From assembly GCF_900109605.1 (NCBI RefSeq), contig NZ_FOAM01000007.1:124001-188000 (forward strand): a stretch of 64,000 nucleotides of DNA. The letters are read 5' to 3'. The notes below the pieces were generated by a model. The model was not told where the DNA came from, ran no database searches, and worked only from the letters and a program-made list of their open reading frames with translations. Positions 1 through 8,602 of this stretch are shown here, one piece after another. A program made the position numbers and the translations under genes. Every line of letters starts with the position of its first letter. The stretch's first letter is position 1. The stretch comes from Xaviernesmea oryzae. Lineage in GTDB: Bacteria; Pseudomonadota; Alphaproteobacteria; Rhizobiales; Rhizobiaceae.

Positions 1-67
1 AATATGTGTGCGCCTGAGCGGCACGTTAGTCACCTTCGCTTTTCTGAGCGCGGAGGGCAAGACGCTA

Positions 68-98
68 TTGACGATAAATAACGTTAGCGCTAACGTTA
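68..98 (+). promoter_or_regulatory. Candidate promoter with LacI-type operator
   Basis: A -35-like TTGACG (68-73) is followed by a perfect 20-bp palindrome at 79-98 (half site TAACGTTAGC). The palindrome would cover the spacer and the -10 region. The position and symmetry fit a LacI-family operator that represses the transporter operon starting at 155. No LacI gene lies next to it inside the window, so the regulator may be encoded just upstream. Confidence 0.55.
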
Positions 99-154
99 AT
101 GATAACGCTGAAACGAGGATCGGCGTTGGGGCGGATTTCAAGGGAGGACTTCAG

Positions 155-1408
155 ATGAAAAAGCTTGTTTTGACAGTCAGTTTGGTGAGCCTGCTGGCGC
201 ACGGCGCCTTCGCCAAGGACGTCCACGTCACCGTGGTTCATATGCAACAGAACCCCGGTGAGCTGAAGCTCATGGACGAGATGGCCCGCACCTACGAGGC
301 ATCGCATCCGGGCGTGAAGATCGACATTCGTAAGTTCGGCGATGACTACAAGACCACGCTGGCGACGTCGCTGCAGTCCAACGATCCGCCGTCGATCATC
401 TATAGCTGGGGCGGCGGCGTGCTGACCGACCAGGTCAAGGCCGGTCTCTTGCGCTCGGTTGACGGCAAGATCTCCGCCGAGACCAAGGCTGCCGCCGGCA
501 CGGTGGGTGTCGACGCCTTCACCCGTGACGGCAAACTCTACGGCATCGCACAGAACGTCTCGCAGGTGGTCTTCTGGTACAATAAGGACCTGTTCAAGAA
601 GTCTGGCGTCGATCCGGCGAGCATGGCGAGCTGGGACGGCTTTCTCGCCGGCGTTGCCAAGCTGAAGGAAGCTGGCATCACGCCGCTTGCCATGGGCTCC
701 AAGGACAAGTGGCCTGCCGCCTTCTTCTGGGATTATCTGGCGATCCGCCTGGCCGGACGCAGCGGCATGGAGGCCGCCCGCGACGGCAAGAACGGTGGCT
801 TTGCTGGCCCTGAATTCGTCAAGGCGGGCGAGGAGTTCCTGCGCCTTTCCAAGCTTGCGCCCTATCAGAAGGGCTTCGAGGCTGCCGGCTATCCCTCCGC
901 GTCCGGCACCTTCGGAGATGGCAAGGCGGCGATGATCCTGATGGGCGACTGGAACTACCAGGAATCCAAGACCAACTCCTCCTCCGGCAAAGGGCTCTCG
1001 GACGAGCAGCTCGGCTTCTTCACCTTCCCGGCTGTCGCCAGCCAGAAGGGCACGGAGCGCGATACGCTCGGCGGGATCAATGGCTGGATCTTCTCCAAGG
1101 CGGCGCCCGACGAGGCGATCGACTTCATGGCCTGGTATCAGAAGCCGGAAAATATCAGCCAGTTCGCCAAGGCCGGCTATTACATTCCGATCAATCCCAA
1201 GGCGGCCGACAGCCTTGCCAATCCCTTCCTGAAGCAGATCGCGCAGAATATCAGCGCCTCGCCCTATCACGCGATCTTCTTCGACCAGAGCCTGGGCCTG
1301 AGCGCCGGCGGTGCCGTTAACGACGTATCGGCAGCGCTGACCTCGGAGGCGATTTCCGCCAAGCAGGCTGCCCAAGACGTCGAAGACGCCATGGCGCTTG
1401 ATCGCTGA
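155..1408 (+). CDS. CUT1 sugar ABC transporter, substrate-binding protein
   Basis: Periplasmic solute-binding protein (417 aa) that would deliver a sugar or oligosaccharide to the membrane permeases encoded next. Residues 1-20 are a Sec signal peptide (MKKLVLTV start, AFA cleavage site). The mature part has the extracellular solute-binding family 1 pattern: a VTVVHM first strand, an FWYNKDLFKKSGVDP segment and a late GINGW segment. I chose the ATG at 155 because AGGGAGG (141-147) is well spaced and the signal peptide then begins directly. It is the first gene of a five-gene operon with two permeases, an ATPase and a GH3 glycosidase, so the ligand is probably a beta-linked glucoside or xylo-oligosaccharide. 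That ligand is an inference from the neighbour only. Confidence 0.9.
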   Translation: MKKLVLTVSLVSLLAHGAFAKDVHVTVVHMQQNPGELKLMDEMARTYEASHPGVKIDIRKFGDDYKTTLATSLQSNDPPSIIYSWGGGVLTDQVKAGLLRSVDGKISAETKAAAGTVGVDAFTRDGKLYGIAQNVSQVVFWYNKDLFKKSGVDPASMASWDGFLAGVAKLKEAGITPLAMGSKDKWPAAFFWDYLAIRLAGRSGMEAARDGKNGGFAGPEFVKAGEEFLRLSKLAPYQKGFEAAGYPSASGTFGDGKAAMILMGDWNYQESKTNSSSGKGLSDEQLGFFTFPAVASQKGTERDTLGGINGWIFSKAAPDEAIDFMAWYQKPENISQFAKAGYYIPINPKAADSLANPFLKQIAQNISASPYHAIFFDQSLGLSAGGAVNDVSAALTSEAISAKQAAQDVEDAMALDR

Positions 1409-1420
1409 GATCCTCCCGGA

Positions 1421-1451
1421 GGGTGGTCGGTCCATGAGGGGCCGGCCACTC
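1421..1451 (+). terminator. Intercistronic hairpin after binding-protein gene
   Basis: An 11-bp stem (1423-1433 with 1439-1449, two G-U pairs) with a 5-nt loop, followed by a pyrimidine-rich stretch. It lies in the 68-nt gap between the binding-protein and first permease genes. It is a plausible mRNA-stabilising or attenuating element that keeps the binding protein in excess of the membrane parts, as is known for malE-malF. Confidence 0.5.
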
Positions 1452-1476
1452 TTTCCTTCGTAATTCGAGTGATCCC

Positions 1477-2394
1477 ATGACATCGTCCCTGTCTCGAAGC
1501 CCTGCGACCGCCTTTCGCGGTGCCGGCTTCAAGCTGCCGCGTGGCGCGGCGCTCGCCGTGCTGCTGCTTCCGGCCTTCGTGCTCTTTGCCGCCTTCGTGA
1601 TCCTGCCGATCCTTCAGGCCTTCCGCTTCTCCTTCTTCAACTGGAATGGCTTTGGCGCACCAAGCGAATTCGTTGGTTTGAAGAACTATGCCACGCTGAT
1701 CGAGCAGCGCCATTTCGCCACCGCGCTCACCAATACCGGCTTCATCATCGTCGTCTCGCTGTTCCTGCAGTTGCCCTTGGCGCTCTGGCTGGCGCTGGCG
1801 CTTTACAAGAGCACGCGGGTGGCGGCAGCGGTGCGCACCCTGTTCTTCCTGCCTTACATGCTGGCGGAAGTGGCCGCCGGCCTGATGTGGAATTTCGTCT
1901 ATGACGGCAATTACGGCATCGCCCATCAGATCGGCGCTCTCCTCGGCATAGACGCACCCTTCGTGCTGGGCGATGCGACGCTGGTGATGCCGGCGATCGC
2001 CGTGGTGCTGGTGTGGAAATATTTCGGCTTCCACATGATGATCTATATCGCCGCCCTGCAGAACATTCCCGACGAGATGATCGAAGCCGCCCGTCTCGAC
2101 GGGGCCAGCAAGTGGCGCATCGTGCGCCATGTCAAGCTGCCGATGATCCGCTCGGCCATTGCCGTCACCGCCTTTTTCGCCGTCACCGGCTCGCTGCAGC
2201 TGTTCGATCTGATCGTGCCGCTGACCAATGGCGGGCCGAACAATGCCAGCCTCACGATCGTCGGCTTTCTCTATCAGTTCGGCGTCACGCGCATGCGCGT
2301 CGGTTTTGGCAGTGCTGTCAGCATCGTGCTCTTCCTGATCTGCGTCGTCGTCGCGCTCGTCTATCAGCGCGCGCTCAAGCGGATGGAGGCCTGA
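1477..2394 (+). CDS. CUT1 sugar ABC transporter permease (MalF-type)
   Basis: Inner-membrane permease (305 aa) of a carbohydrate importer. Six hydrophobic segments are recognisable, the first around residues 24-47. The cytoplasmic EAA loop that docks onto the ATPase is clear (EAARLDGASKWRIVRHVKLP), placed late in the protein as usual. The length is typical of the MalF/UgpA-like subfamily without the long periplasmic insertion. The gene follows the binding protein after a 68-nt gap with a hairpin, and ends one base before the next permease gene begins. It should heterodimerise with that second permease. Confidence 0.9.
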   Translation: MTSSLSRSPATAFRGAGFKLPRGAALAVLLLPAFVLFAAFVILPILQAFRFSFFNWNGFGAPSEFVGLKNYATLIEQRHFATALTNTGFIIVVSLFLQLPLALWLALALYKSTRVAAAVRTLFFLPYMLAEVAAGLMWNFVYDGNYGIAHQIGALLGIDAPFVLGDATLVMPAIAVVLVWKYFGFHMMIYIAALQNIPDEMIEAARLDGASKWRIVRHVKLPMIRSAIAVTAFFAVTGSLQLFDLIVPLTNGGPNNASLTIVGFLYQFGVTRMRVGFGSAVSIVLFLICVVVALVYQRALKRMEA

Positions 2395-2395
2395 C

Positions 2396-3244
2396 ATGGC
2401 GAAAACCGACACCAGGATCAACGCCGACTACGGGGTCTCGCCACTGCAATGGCTCGGCGTTGGGGTCATGGGGCTCTTCGTTCTGATCCCCTTCTACATC
2501 ACCGTCTTCGGCGGCTTCAAAACCATCGGCGAATTACGCACACGCCCCTTCGCGCTGCCCGAACATTGGGACTTCACCTCCTTCCATGCCGTCATGGAAA
2601 GCGGGCCTTTCGGCCAGATGATGCTCAATTCATTGCTGATCTCGACCCTGACCGTCGCGCTGACGGTGCTGCTTGCGTCCATGGCGGCCTTTGCCCTTGT
2701 GCATATCCGCTTCTTCGGGCGGGACTATTTGGCCGCCTTCTTCACCGTCGGCCTGCTCTTTCCCGTAGCGACCGCCATTTTGCCGGTCTTCCTGCTCCTG
2801 CGCGATATCGACCTTCTGAACAGCGCCTGGGGCGTGATCCTGCCACAGGTCGCCTTTGGGCTCGCTTTCGCCATCATGCTGTTTCGCACCTTTTTTGCCG
2901 AGCTGCCGAAAGAGCTGATCGAGGCGGCGCGCATGGATCGCTGCGGTTATCTCGCCATCTACTGGTATGTGGTGCTGCCCCTGTCGCTGCCGATCATCGC
3001 CACGGTCGGCGTCTTCACCTTCATGACCAGCTGGAACAGCTATCTCCTGCCCTTGGTGACGCTGAGTTCGGTGGATCACTATACCTGGCCGCTCGGCATC
3101 CAGCAGTATCAGGGCGCCTATTCGACCGACTGGCCGAAGCTCCTGGCGCTTCTGACTTTGACGCTCGCGCCCGCAATCGTCTTCTTCCTTTTCGCACAAC
3201 GCTACATCATCGCCGGCCTCACGGGCGGGGCGGTCAAGGGGTAA
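2396..3244 (+). CDS. CUT1 sugar ABC transporter permease (MalG-type)
   Basis: Second inner-membrane permease (282 aa), with the C-terminal GLTGGAVKG typical of MalG/UgpE-type subunits. The EAA loop reads [20 protein letters not shown]. The usual Gly after the Asp is Arg here, a small deviation in an otherwise ordinary loop. The ATG is one nucleotide after the stop of the upstream permease, so the two are probably translationally coupled. The ATPase gene follows after only 4 nt. Together these three genes form the membrane and motor part of the transporter. Confidence 0.9.
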   Translation: MAKTDTRINADYGVSPLQWLGVGVMGLFVLIPFYITVFGGFKTIGELRTRPFALPEHWDFTSFHAVMESGPFGQMMLNSLLISTLTVALTVLLASMAAFALVHIRFFGRDYLAAFFTVGLLFPVATAILPVFLLLRDIDLLNSAWGVILPQVAFGLAFAIMLFRTFFAELPKELIEAARMDRCGYLAIYWYVVLPLSLPIIATVGVFTFMTSWNSYLLPLVTLSSVDHYTWPLGIQQYQGAYSTDWPKLLALLTLTLAPAIVFFLFAQRYIIAGLTGGAVKG

Positions 3245-3248
3245 CATC

Positions 3249-4250
3249 ATGTCCAGCGTTTCCCTCATGAATATTGGCAAGCAGTTCGGTGCGCTGACCG
3301 TGCTGCCGGCCGTCGATCTGACCATTCCCGACGGCTCCTTCACCGTCATCGTCGGCCCGTCCGGCTGCGGCAAGTCGACCCTGCTGCGCATCATCGCCGG
3401 GCTGGATATGCCGACCGACGGGCAGATCCTGATCGACCGCAAGGATGTCACCTCGGTCGATCCGGCCGAGCGCGGCGTCGCCATGGTCTTCCAGTCCTAT
3501 GCGCTCTATCCGCATATGACGGTGGCCGAGAATATCGGCTTTCCCTTGAAGATGGCCGGCGCGCCCAAGGCGGAGATCGAAAACCGGGTCGCCAAGGCGG
3601 CCGCGATCCTCAAGCTCGAGCCGCTCCTGGCGCGCAAGCCCAAGGCACTGTCCGGCGGGCAGCGCCAGCGCGTGGCCATCGGCCGGGCCATCGTGCGCGA
3701 GCCGGAGGTCTTCCTGTTCGACGAACCGCTCTCCAATCTCGACGCTGCCTTGCGCACGCAGATGCGCGTCGAACTTTCCGAGCTTCACCGTCAGCTTGGC
3801 GCGACGATGATCTATGTCACCCACGACCAGGTCGAGGCGATGACGATGGCGGACCAGATCGTCGTGATGAATGGCGGCCGGGTGGAGCAGGTCGGCGCGC
3901 CGATGGATCTCTACAACGAACCGGAAACGACCTTCGTCGCCGGCTTCCTCGGCGCCCCCAAGATGAATTTCCTGAAGGGTGAGATTGCCGCGCGCCATGG
4001 GGCGGAAGAGATCGGTATTCGCCCGGAACATCTGCGGCTATCGGCCGATGAGGGCGAGTGGCAGGCATCGGTCCGCCATTGCGAGCGGCTGGGCGCACAG
4101 ACGGTCTATTACCTCGCGCTCGCCGATGGCCAGCAGATGGTCGCGGTCGATGACGGCGATTCCGCCTATGCGATCGGCGCCTCGGTGATGCTCGCGCCGC
4201 GCGCCGACAAGCTTCACCGCTTCGCAGACGGCCGTCGCCTCCGAAACTGA
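3249..4250 (+). CDS. CUT1 sugar ABC transporter ATP-binding protein (UgpC/MalK-type)
   Basis: Cytoplasmic ATPase (333 aa) that powers the sugar importer. All nucleotide-binding motifs are intact: Walker [10 protein letters not shown] (about residues 36-44), Q-loop [13 protein letters not shown], signature [14 protein letters not shown], Walker [13 protein letters not shown] and H-loop [15 protein letters not shown]-type regulatory C-terminus follows from about residue 235, slightly shorter than in MalK. The gene sits 4 nt after the MalG-type permease and 55 nt before the GH3 gene. Because CUT1 ATPases can serve several transporters, it could also energise permeases whose own operon lacks one, such as the cluster at 59-62.5 kb. 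Confidence 0.92.
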   Translation: MSSVSLMNIGKQFGALTVLPAVDLTIPDGSFTVIVGPSGCGKSTLLRIIAGLDMPTDGQILIDRKDVTSVDPAERGVAMVFQSYALYPHMTVAENIGFPLKMAGAPKAEIENRVAKAAAILKLEPLLARKPKALSGGQRQRVAIGRAIVREPEVFLFDEPLSNLDAALRTQMRVELSELHRQLGATMIYVTHDQVEAMTMADQIVVMNGGRVEQVGAPMDLYNEPETTFVAGFLGAPKMNFLKGEIAARHGAEEIGIRPEHLRLSADEGEWQASVRHCERLGAQTVYYLALADGQQMVAVDDGDSAYAIGASVMLAPRADKLHRFADGRRLRN

Positions 4251-4305
4251 GCCAAAGCCTCAAGGCACAGGCTTCGCACACACTTTCTTGCTTGAGGACA
4301 GTTCG

Positions 4306-6687
4306 ATGTCGCTTCCCTATAAGAACCCTGCTTTGGCCGTCGAAGCGCGCGTCCGCGACCTTCTCGCCCGTATGACGATCGACGAGAAGATCGCGCAGAT
4401 GCACGCCTTCTGGCTGATGCTGTCGGAGGATGGCGAGCACATCGTGCGCAGCGATGAATTTACCGGTAGCAGCGATCCGCAGCGGCTGAAAACAGCGCTG
4501 GGTCATGGCCTCGGCCAGATCACTCGTCCCTTAGGCAGCCGGCCGGTCTCGCCGCTGTCGGGCGTGCGCGCGCTGAACAAGCTGCAGCATTTCCTCTGCG
4601 AGGAAACCCGGCTCGGCATTCCCGTGATGGCGCATGAGGAATGCCTGTCCGGCCTGATGGTGCAGGGCGGAACGCTCTTTCCTTCCGCGCTCGCCTTCGG
4701 GGCCACCTTCAATCCAGAGCTGATCGAAGCCGTGGGCCGCGCCATCGGGGAGGAAGCCCGCGCCGTCGGCTGCCGCCAGGGCCTGGCGCCGGTGCTCGAC
4801 GTGGCGCGCGATGCGCGCTGGGGCCGCACGGAGGAGACCTTCGGCGAGGATCCCTATCTCGTCGGCGTCCTGGGGGCCGGCTATGTGCGCGGGCTGCAGG
4901 GCGAAAAGCGCGATCTGCTGGCGACGCTCAAGCATTTCGCCGGCCATTCGCTCTCCGAAGGCGGGCGCAATCATGCGCCTGTCAATCTCGGCTGGCGCGA
5001 GCTGAACGACACATTCCTGCTGCCATTCGAAATGGCGGTGCGGCTTGGCAATGCCGGCTCGGTCATGCCGGCCTATCATGACATCGACGGCGAACCCTGC
5101 CATTCCTCGCACCATCTGCTGACCAAGGTGCTGCGCGAGGATTGGGGCTTCGATGGGTTGATCGTCGCCGACTACATCGGCATCAGCCTGCTCTACAAAC
5201 ATCATGGCGTGGCCGCCGATCAGGCCGAGGCAGCGGCGCTCGCCTACAAGGCCGGGCTCGACGTGGAGCTTCCGGGCGACGACTGCGCCGCCCATCTGAA
5301 GGAGGCGCTGGAGCGCGGGCTGATCTCGATGGAAACGATCGATGCCGTCGTCACCCGCGTGATCACCGAAAAATTCCGCATCGGCCTGTTCGAAAACCCG
5401 TATGCGGAGGAAGGCGTCATTCGGCTGCGCACGCCCGAGACGCTCGACCTCGCCCGCAAGGTGGCGCGGGAAGCCGTGGTCATCCTCAAGAATGACGGAA
5501 TCCTGCCGCTGGCAAAATCCAAGACCGTGGCCGTGATCGGTCCGACCGCCGACGATCCGCTGGCACTGCTGGGCGACTATTCGTTCCCCGTTCACCTGAT
5601 CGTCAGCGAGCTGTCCGACAGCACGGACCAGATCGTGACGCTGCGGGCCGGGTTCGAGGCGGTGTTCGGCTCCGACAAGGTCGTCTATGCGAAGGGATGC
5701 CACATTCTCGAAAAGCGCCAGTTCGGCGCACCCGTCTTCCCCGGCGACGTGCCCGACAGCGCTGTGTTGAACCTGACATCACCCGTATCGACCAGCTTCG
5801 ACCTGATCCCGGCGGCCGTCGCGGCCGCGAAGCGTGCCGATGTCGCCGTCGTCTGCGTCGGCGATCTCTCCGGCATCTTCCAGACCGGGACCGTGGGGGA
5901 GGGCTCCGATACCGATACGCTCGACCTGCCGGGCGTGCAGCAGGCGCTGCTGGAGGCCATCGTCGAGACCGGAACGCCTGTCATCGTCGTCCTCTCATCC
6001 GGCCGCCCCTATAATCTCGGCGGGCTTGAACACCGTGTGGCCGCCTATGTCATGTCCTTCTTCGGCGGCGAGCAAGGCGGCCATGCGCTGGTGGATGTCC
6101 TGACCGGAGCGGTCGAGCCGTCCGGCCGTCTTTCGCTCTCCATACCCCGCAGCGCCGGCGCCGCGCCTTATTTCTACAATCACAAATTCAAGAGCGCCGG
6201 TGCGCCGGTGGCGCGCCATTTCGGCAGCGATTTCCCCTTCGGTCACGGCCTGTCCTATACCAGCTTTGCCTATGAAAATCTCTCGCTCGGCGCGCCGGAG
6301 GTCGATCTGGCCACCGGCGAAATCATCGCGCGCTTCACCATTCGCAACACAGGCACGCGGAAAGGTACGGCGGTGCCGCAGCTTTACGTCCGCGATGTCA
6401 GGGCCAGCATCGTCAGGCCGCTGAAGGAACTCAAGGCGTTTGGCCGGGTCACGCTCGAGCCTGACGAAGATTCGCAGGTGACCTTCCATATTCCGACGGA
6501 CATGCTCTCCTTTACCGGCCCGCATCACCGGCGCATCGTCGAACCCGGCGATGTGCAGATCATGGTCGGCCCGTCGAGCGCGGACCTGCCCTTGAGCGCG
6601 ACGGTGCGCCTCAACGGTCCGACCAGGATCATTGGTGGAGACTGGCGAATGGTCTCAAGGACCGTCATAGAGCCGCGCGGTGCATGA
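4306..6687 (+). CDS. Glycoside hydrolase family 3 beta-glycosidase
   Basis: Retaining exo-beta-glycosidase of GH3 (793 aa), probably cytoplasmic because no signal peptide is visible. The N-terminal barrel carries the substrate-binding KHFAGHS motif (about residues 209-215) and the catalytic nucleophile Asp in VADYIGI (D289). A second alpha/beta sandwich domain begins near residue 390, and a fibronectin-III-like domain closes the C-terminus (FGHGLSYTSFAYENL onwards). I prefer ATG 4306 over the in-frame TTG at 4288 because GAGGACA lies 6 nt upstream of the ATG. It is the last gene of the operon and would hydrolyse the oligosaccharide imported by the upstream transporter. Beta-glucosidase and beta-xylosidase specificity cannot be separated here. 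Confidence 0.93.
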   Translation: MSLPYKNPALAVEARVRDLLARMTIDEKIAQMHAFWLMLSEDGEHIVRSDEFTGSSDPQRLKTALGHGLGQITRPLGSRPVSPLSGVRALNKLQHFLCEETRLGIPVMAHEECLSGLMVQGGTLFPSALAFGATFNPELIEAVGRAIGEEARAVGCRQGLAPVLDVARDARWGRTEETFGEDPYLVGVLGAGYVRGLQGEKRDLLATLKHFAGHSLSEGGRNHAPVNLGWRELNDTFLLPFEMAVRLGNAGSVMPAYHDIDGEPCHSSHHLLTKVLREDWGFDGLIVADYIGISLLYKHHGVAADQAEAAALAYKAGLDVELPGDDCAAHLKEALERGLISMETIDAVVTRVITEKFRIGLFENPYAEEGVIRLRTPETLDLARKVAREAVVILKNDGILPLAKSKTVAVIGPTADDPLALLGDYSFPVHLIVSELSDSTDQIVTLRAGFEAVFGSDKVVYAKGCHILEKRQFGAPVFPGDVPDSAVLNLTSPVSTSFDLIPAAVAAAKRADVAVVCVGDLSGIFQTGTVGEGSDTDTLDLPGVQQALLEAIVETGTPVIVVLSSGRPYNLGGLEHRVAAYVMSFFGGEQGGHALVDVLTGAVEPSGRLSLSIPRSAGAAPYFYNHKFKSAGAPVARHFGSDFPFGHGLSYTSFAYENLSLGAPEVDLATGEIIARFTIRNTGTRKGTAVPQLYVRDVRASIVRPLKELKAFGRVTLEPDEDSQVTFHIPTDMLSFTGPHHRRIVEPGDVQIMVGPSSADLPLSATVRLNGPTRIIGGDWRMVSRTVIEPRGA

Positions 6688-7102
6688 TCGGTATCGCTCG
6701 ACGGGGCGTGATGCGCGCGCCGCGGTCGGGGATCCTCTTTGCCTGTGCGGAGAGGGTGTCCTGATCCCAGTGCCGGTCAAGCCCGCGGGCGGCTCGTGCT
6801 GACCATGTCACAACGGCGCCTATCAGGGGTGTTTGGTGTCTTACGCGGCGGGCTTTTGTGTCGCTGGTCGTGGATCCGTTTTCAGCCGCTCGCCCATCCG
6901 GTGCGAATTTGCAGACCTGTCGTTTGGTCTCGCTGGTGTTTGAGCCGGATCTCGTGGAGAAACATCCCGCAAGATTTCCGCCGGCCGACGTGGCGCCGGC
7001 GAGAGGAGGGGGCTTGTCAAGCGGGCCGGGAATGACGATGTGCTTGATGCCTGTGATCGACGCGCCCGAGACTGTCGGTCACCCCAATCGAGGACCCATT
7101 CC
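6688..7102 (+). other. Intergenic region, no gene seen
   Basis: 415 bp between the GH3 gene and the glutathione transferase gene. I find no convincing coding pattern on either strand. A 7-bp inverted repeat (6979-6985 with 6995-7001) is the only clear structure and could be a fortuitous GC hairpin. The promoter of the downstream gene must lie here, but no good -35/-10 pair stands out. Confidence 0.5.
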
Positions 7103-8017
7103 ATGACCGATTCGAAGTTTCCGCCTGAGAACAATCTGCCGGCCGGATACGAGCCGCCAAGCGTATGGCGCTGGGAGCCGGGCAATGGCGGCCAGTTCGC
7201 TTCGATCAACCGGCCGATTGCCGGCCCGACACAGGAGAAAGCGCTGCCTGTCGGCCGGCATCCGCTCCAGCTTTATTCGCTGGGCACGCCCAATGGCGTG
7301 AAGGTGACCATCCTCTTGGAAGAGCTGCTGGCGGCGGGCCATACGGAGGCGGAATACGACGCCTGGCTGATCAATATCGGCAAGGGCGATCAGTTCGGCT
7401 CCGGCTTTGTCGAGGTCAACCCGAATTCGAAAATTCCGGCGCTGATGGATCATCGTCCCAAGGATGGCGGTGCGCCGCTGCGTCTGTTCGAGTCCGGCTC
7501 GATCCTCGTCTATCTTGCGGACAAGTTTGGCGCTTTCCTGCCGAGCGGTGTGCGCGAACGGGCGGAAGCGATGAACTGGCTGTTCTGGCAGATGGGCTCG
7601 GCGCCTTTCGTCGGCGGCGGCTTCGGGCATTTCTTCGCCTATGCGCCGGTCAAGATCCAATATGCGATCGACCGCTATGCCATGGAAGCCAAGCGGCAGA
7701 TGGATGTGCTGAACCGGCAACTCGCCGACCATGAATTCGTGGCGGGCAGCGATTACACCATCGCCGATATGGCGATCTGGCCGTGGTATGGCCGCCTGGC
7801 GCTCAACGAGTCCTACCCCAATGCCGGCGAATTTCTGGCGACCCATGAATATGAGCATGTGGTGCGCTGGGCCAAGCAGCTGGGCGCGCGCCGCGCGGTC
7901 CAGCGTGGCGCGATGGTGAACCGCACCTCGGGCGAACCGTCCACCCAGCTGCACGAGCGCCATGACGCCGCCGATTTCGACACGAAGACCCAGGACAAGA
8001 TCGGCTCGGGCGCCTGA
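7103..8017 (+). CDS. yghU: Glutathione S-transferase, YghU-type disulfide-bond oxidoreductase
   Basis: Cytosolic glutathione transferase of the Nu/YghU class (304 aa), known in E. coli to reduce disulfides with glutathione. An N-terminal extension (YEPPSVWRWEPGN) typical of YghU precedes the thioredoxin-like domain. That domain shows LYSLGTPNGVKVTILLEEL and the cis-Pro segment NPNSKIPAL. The all-helical C-terminal domain starts near residue 160 and contains the ADMAIWPW pattern. ATG 7103 gives the family's usual N-terminus. The gene appears monocistronic: a GAAA-loop hairpin follows the stop. Confidence 0.92.
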   Translation: MTDSKFPPENNLPAGYEPPSVWRWEPGNGGQFASINRPIAGPTQEKALPVGRHPLQLYSLGTPNGVKVTILLEELLAAGHTEAEYDAWLINIGKGDQFGSGFVEVNPNSKIPALMDHRPKDGGAPLRLFESGSILVYLADKFGAFLPSGVRERAEAMNWLFWQMGSAPFVGGGFGHFFAYAPVKIQYAIDRYAMEAKRQMDVLNRQLADHEFVAGSDYTIADMAIWPWYGRLALNESYPNAGEFLATHEYEHVVRWAKQLGARRAVQRGAMVNRTSGEPSTQLHERHDAADFDTKTQDKIGSGA

Positions 8018-8050
8018 GCCCTTTGCCCTGATGCTTGTTGAAGCGAAGCG

Positions 8051-8074
8051 CCTTTCCCGCGAAAGCGGGAAGGG
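8051..8074 (+). terminator. GAAA-tetraloop hairpin after yghU
   Basis: A 10-bp stem (8051-8060 with 8065-8074, one G-U pair) closed by a GAAA tetraloop, 34 nt after the yghU stop. There is no long T tract, so it may act as an mRNA 3' end stabiliser or a weak terminator. Confidence 0.5.
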
Positions 8075-8166
8075 CTTGCATCTGGGCAATGCGAGGTTAA
8101 ACAGCAAATGCATGGCGGGCGAACGCCTGTTCACCCGATACGCGCAAGGCTGATGGAGACGCAGAC

Positions 8167-8544
8167 ATGGCCGTCCTGCCCGAGATGACGAAACATCGTG
8201 GCTTTCCCGGTGGCATGCCAGGCACGGGCATCCAGTTCACCATTCGCCGCGCCAATCCCAAAGGTGTTACGCCGCTCAAGGCCCTGCCGCGCAAGGCGCG
8301 GCCGGGCACGAAGGAGCACCGCATCGATGCCGCCTTCCTGCATGCCCTCTGGTATCATTTTGGCGCCGAACCCTTCGAGCGCGGCAATCTCGATGCCGCG
8401 CGGTTGAACCTGCTGTTCGGCCGCGAGGTCGTGGCGGTCGACAAGAGCTTCGATCCTTTGTCCTACGAGACCTTGCTGCAGATCAACGAGCGCGTGGCAC
8501 GCCAGAACTTCCCCGAATCCTTCGAGCCGATTTTCGAGGTGTGA
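8167..8544 (+). CDS. Conserved-looking hypothetical protein (125 aa)
   Basis: I do not recognise this gene. It encodes a soluble, mixed-charge protein with no signal peptide or membrane segment. It starts with a basic, Pro/Gly-rich N-terminus (about residues 8-48) and then has an amphipathic helical part from about residue 55, including DAARLNLLFGREVVAVD and a final Asn-Phe-Pro-Glu segment. The reading frame has normal codon bias for this genome, and GATGGAG lies about 10 nt before the ATG, so it is probably real. It is bracketed by two hairpins, which suggests a single-gene transcript. Confidence 0.6.
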   Translation: MAVLPEMTKHRGFPGGMPGTGIQFTIRRANPKGVTPLKALPRKARPGTKEHRIDAAFLHALWYHFGAEPFERGNLDAARLNLLFGREVVAVDKSFDPLSYETLLQINERVARQNFPESFEPIFEV

Positions 8545-8568
8545 TGGCGTTTCTGCGTCGCATTTTCC

Positions 8569-8593
8569 CCGAAAGCGGGTTTCCGCTTTTCGG
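8569..8593. terminator. Bidirectional terminator between convergent genes
   Basis: Inverted repeat CCGAAAGCGG (8569-8578) with CCGCTTTTCGG (8583-8593), loop GTTT. It lies in the 58-nt gap between the plus-strand 125-aa gene and the minus-strand LysR gene, so it can serve both. Confidence 0.6.
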
Positions 8594-8602
8594 TCCGAGG
8601 TC

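Noticed and set aside
65-1483. Long minus-strand open frame opposite the first binding-protein gene
   Set aside because: It mirrors the codon structure of the plus-strand gene, has no family features, and is typical of antisense frames in GC-rich DNA.
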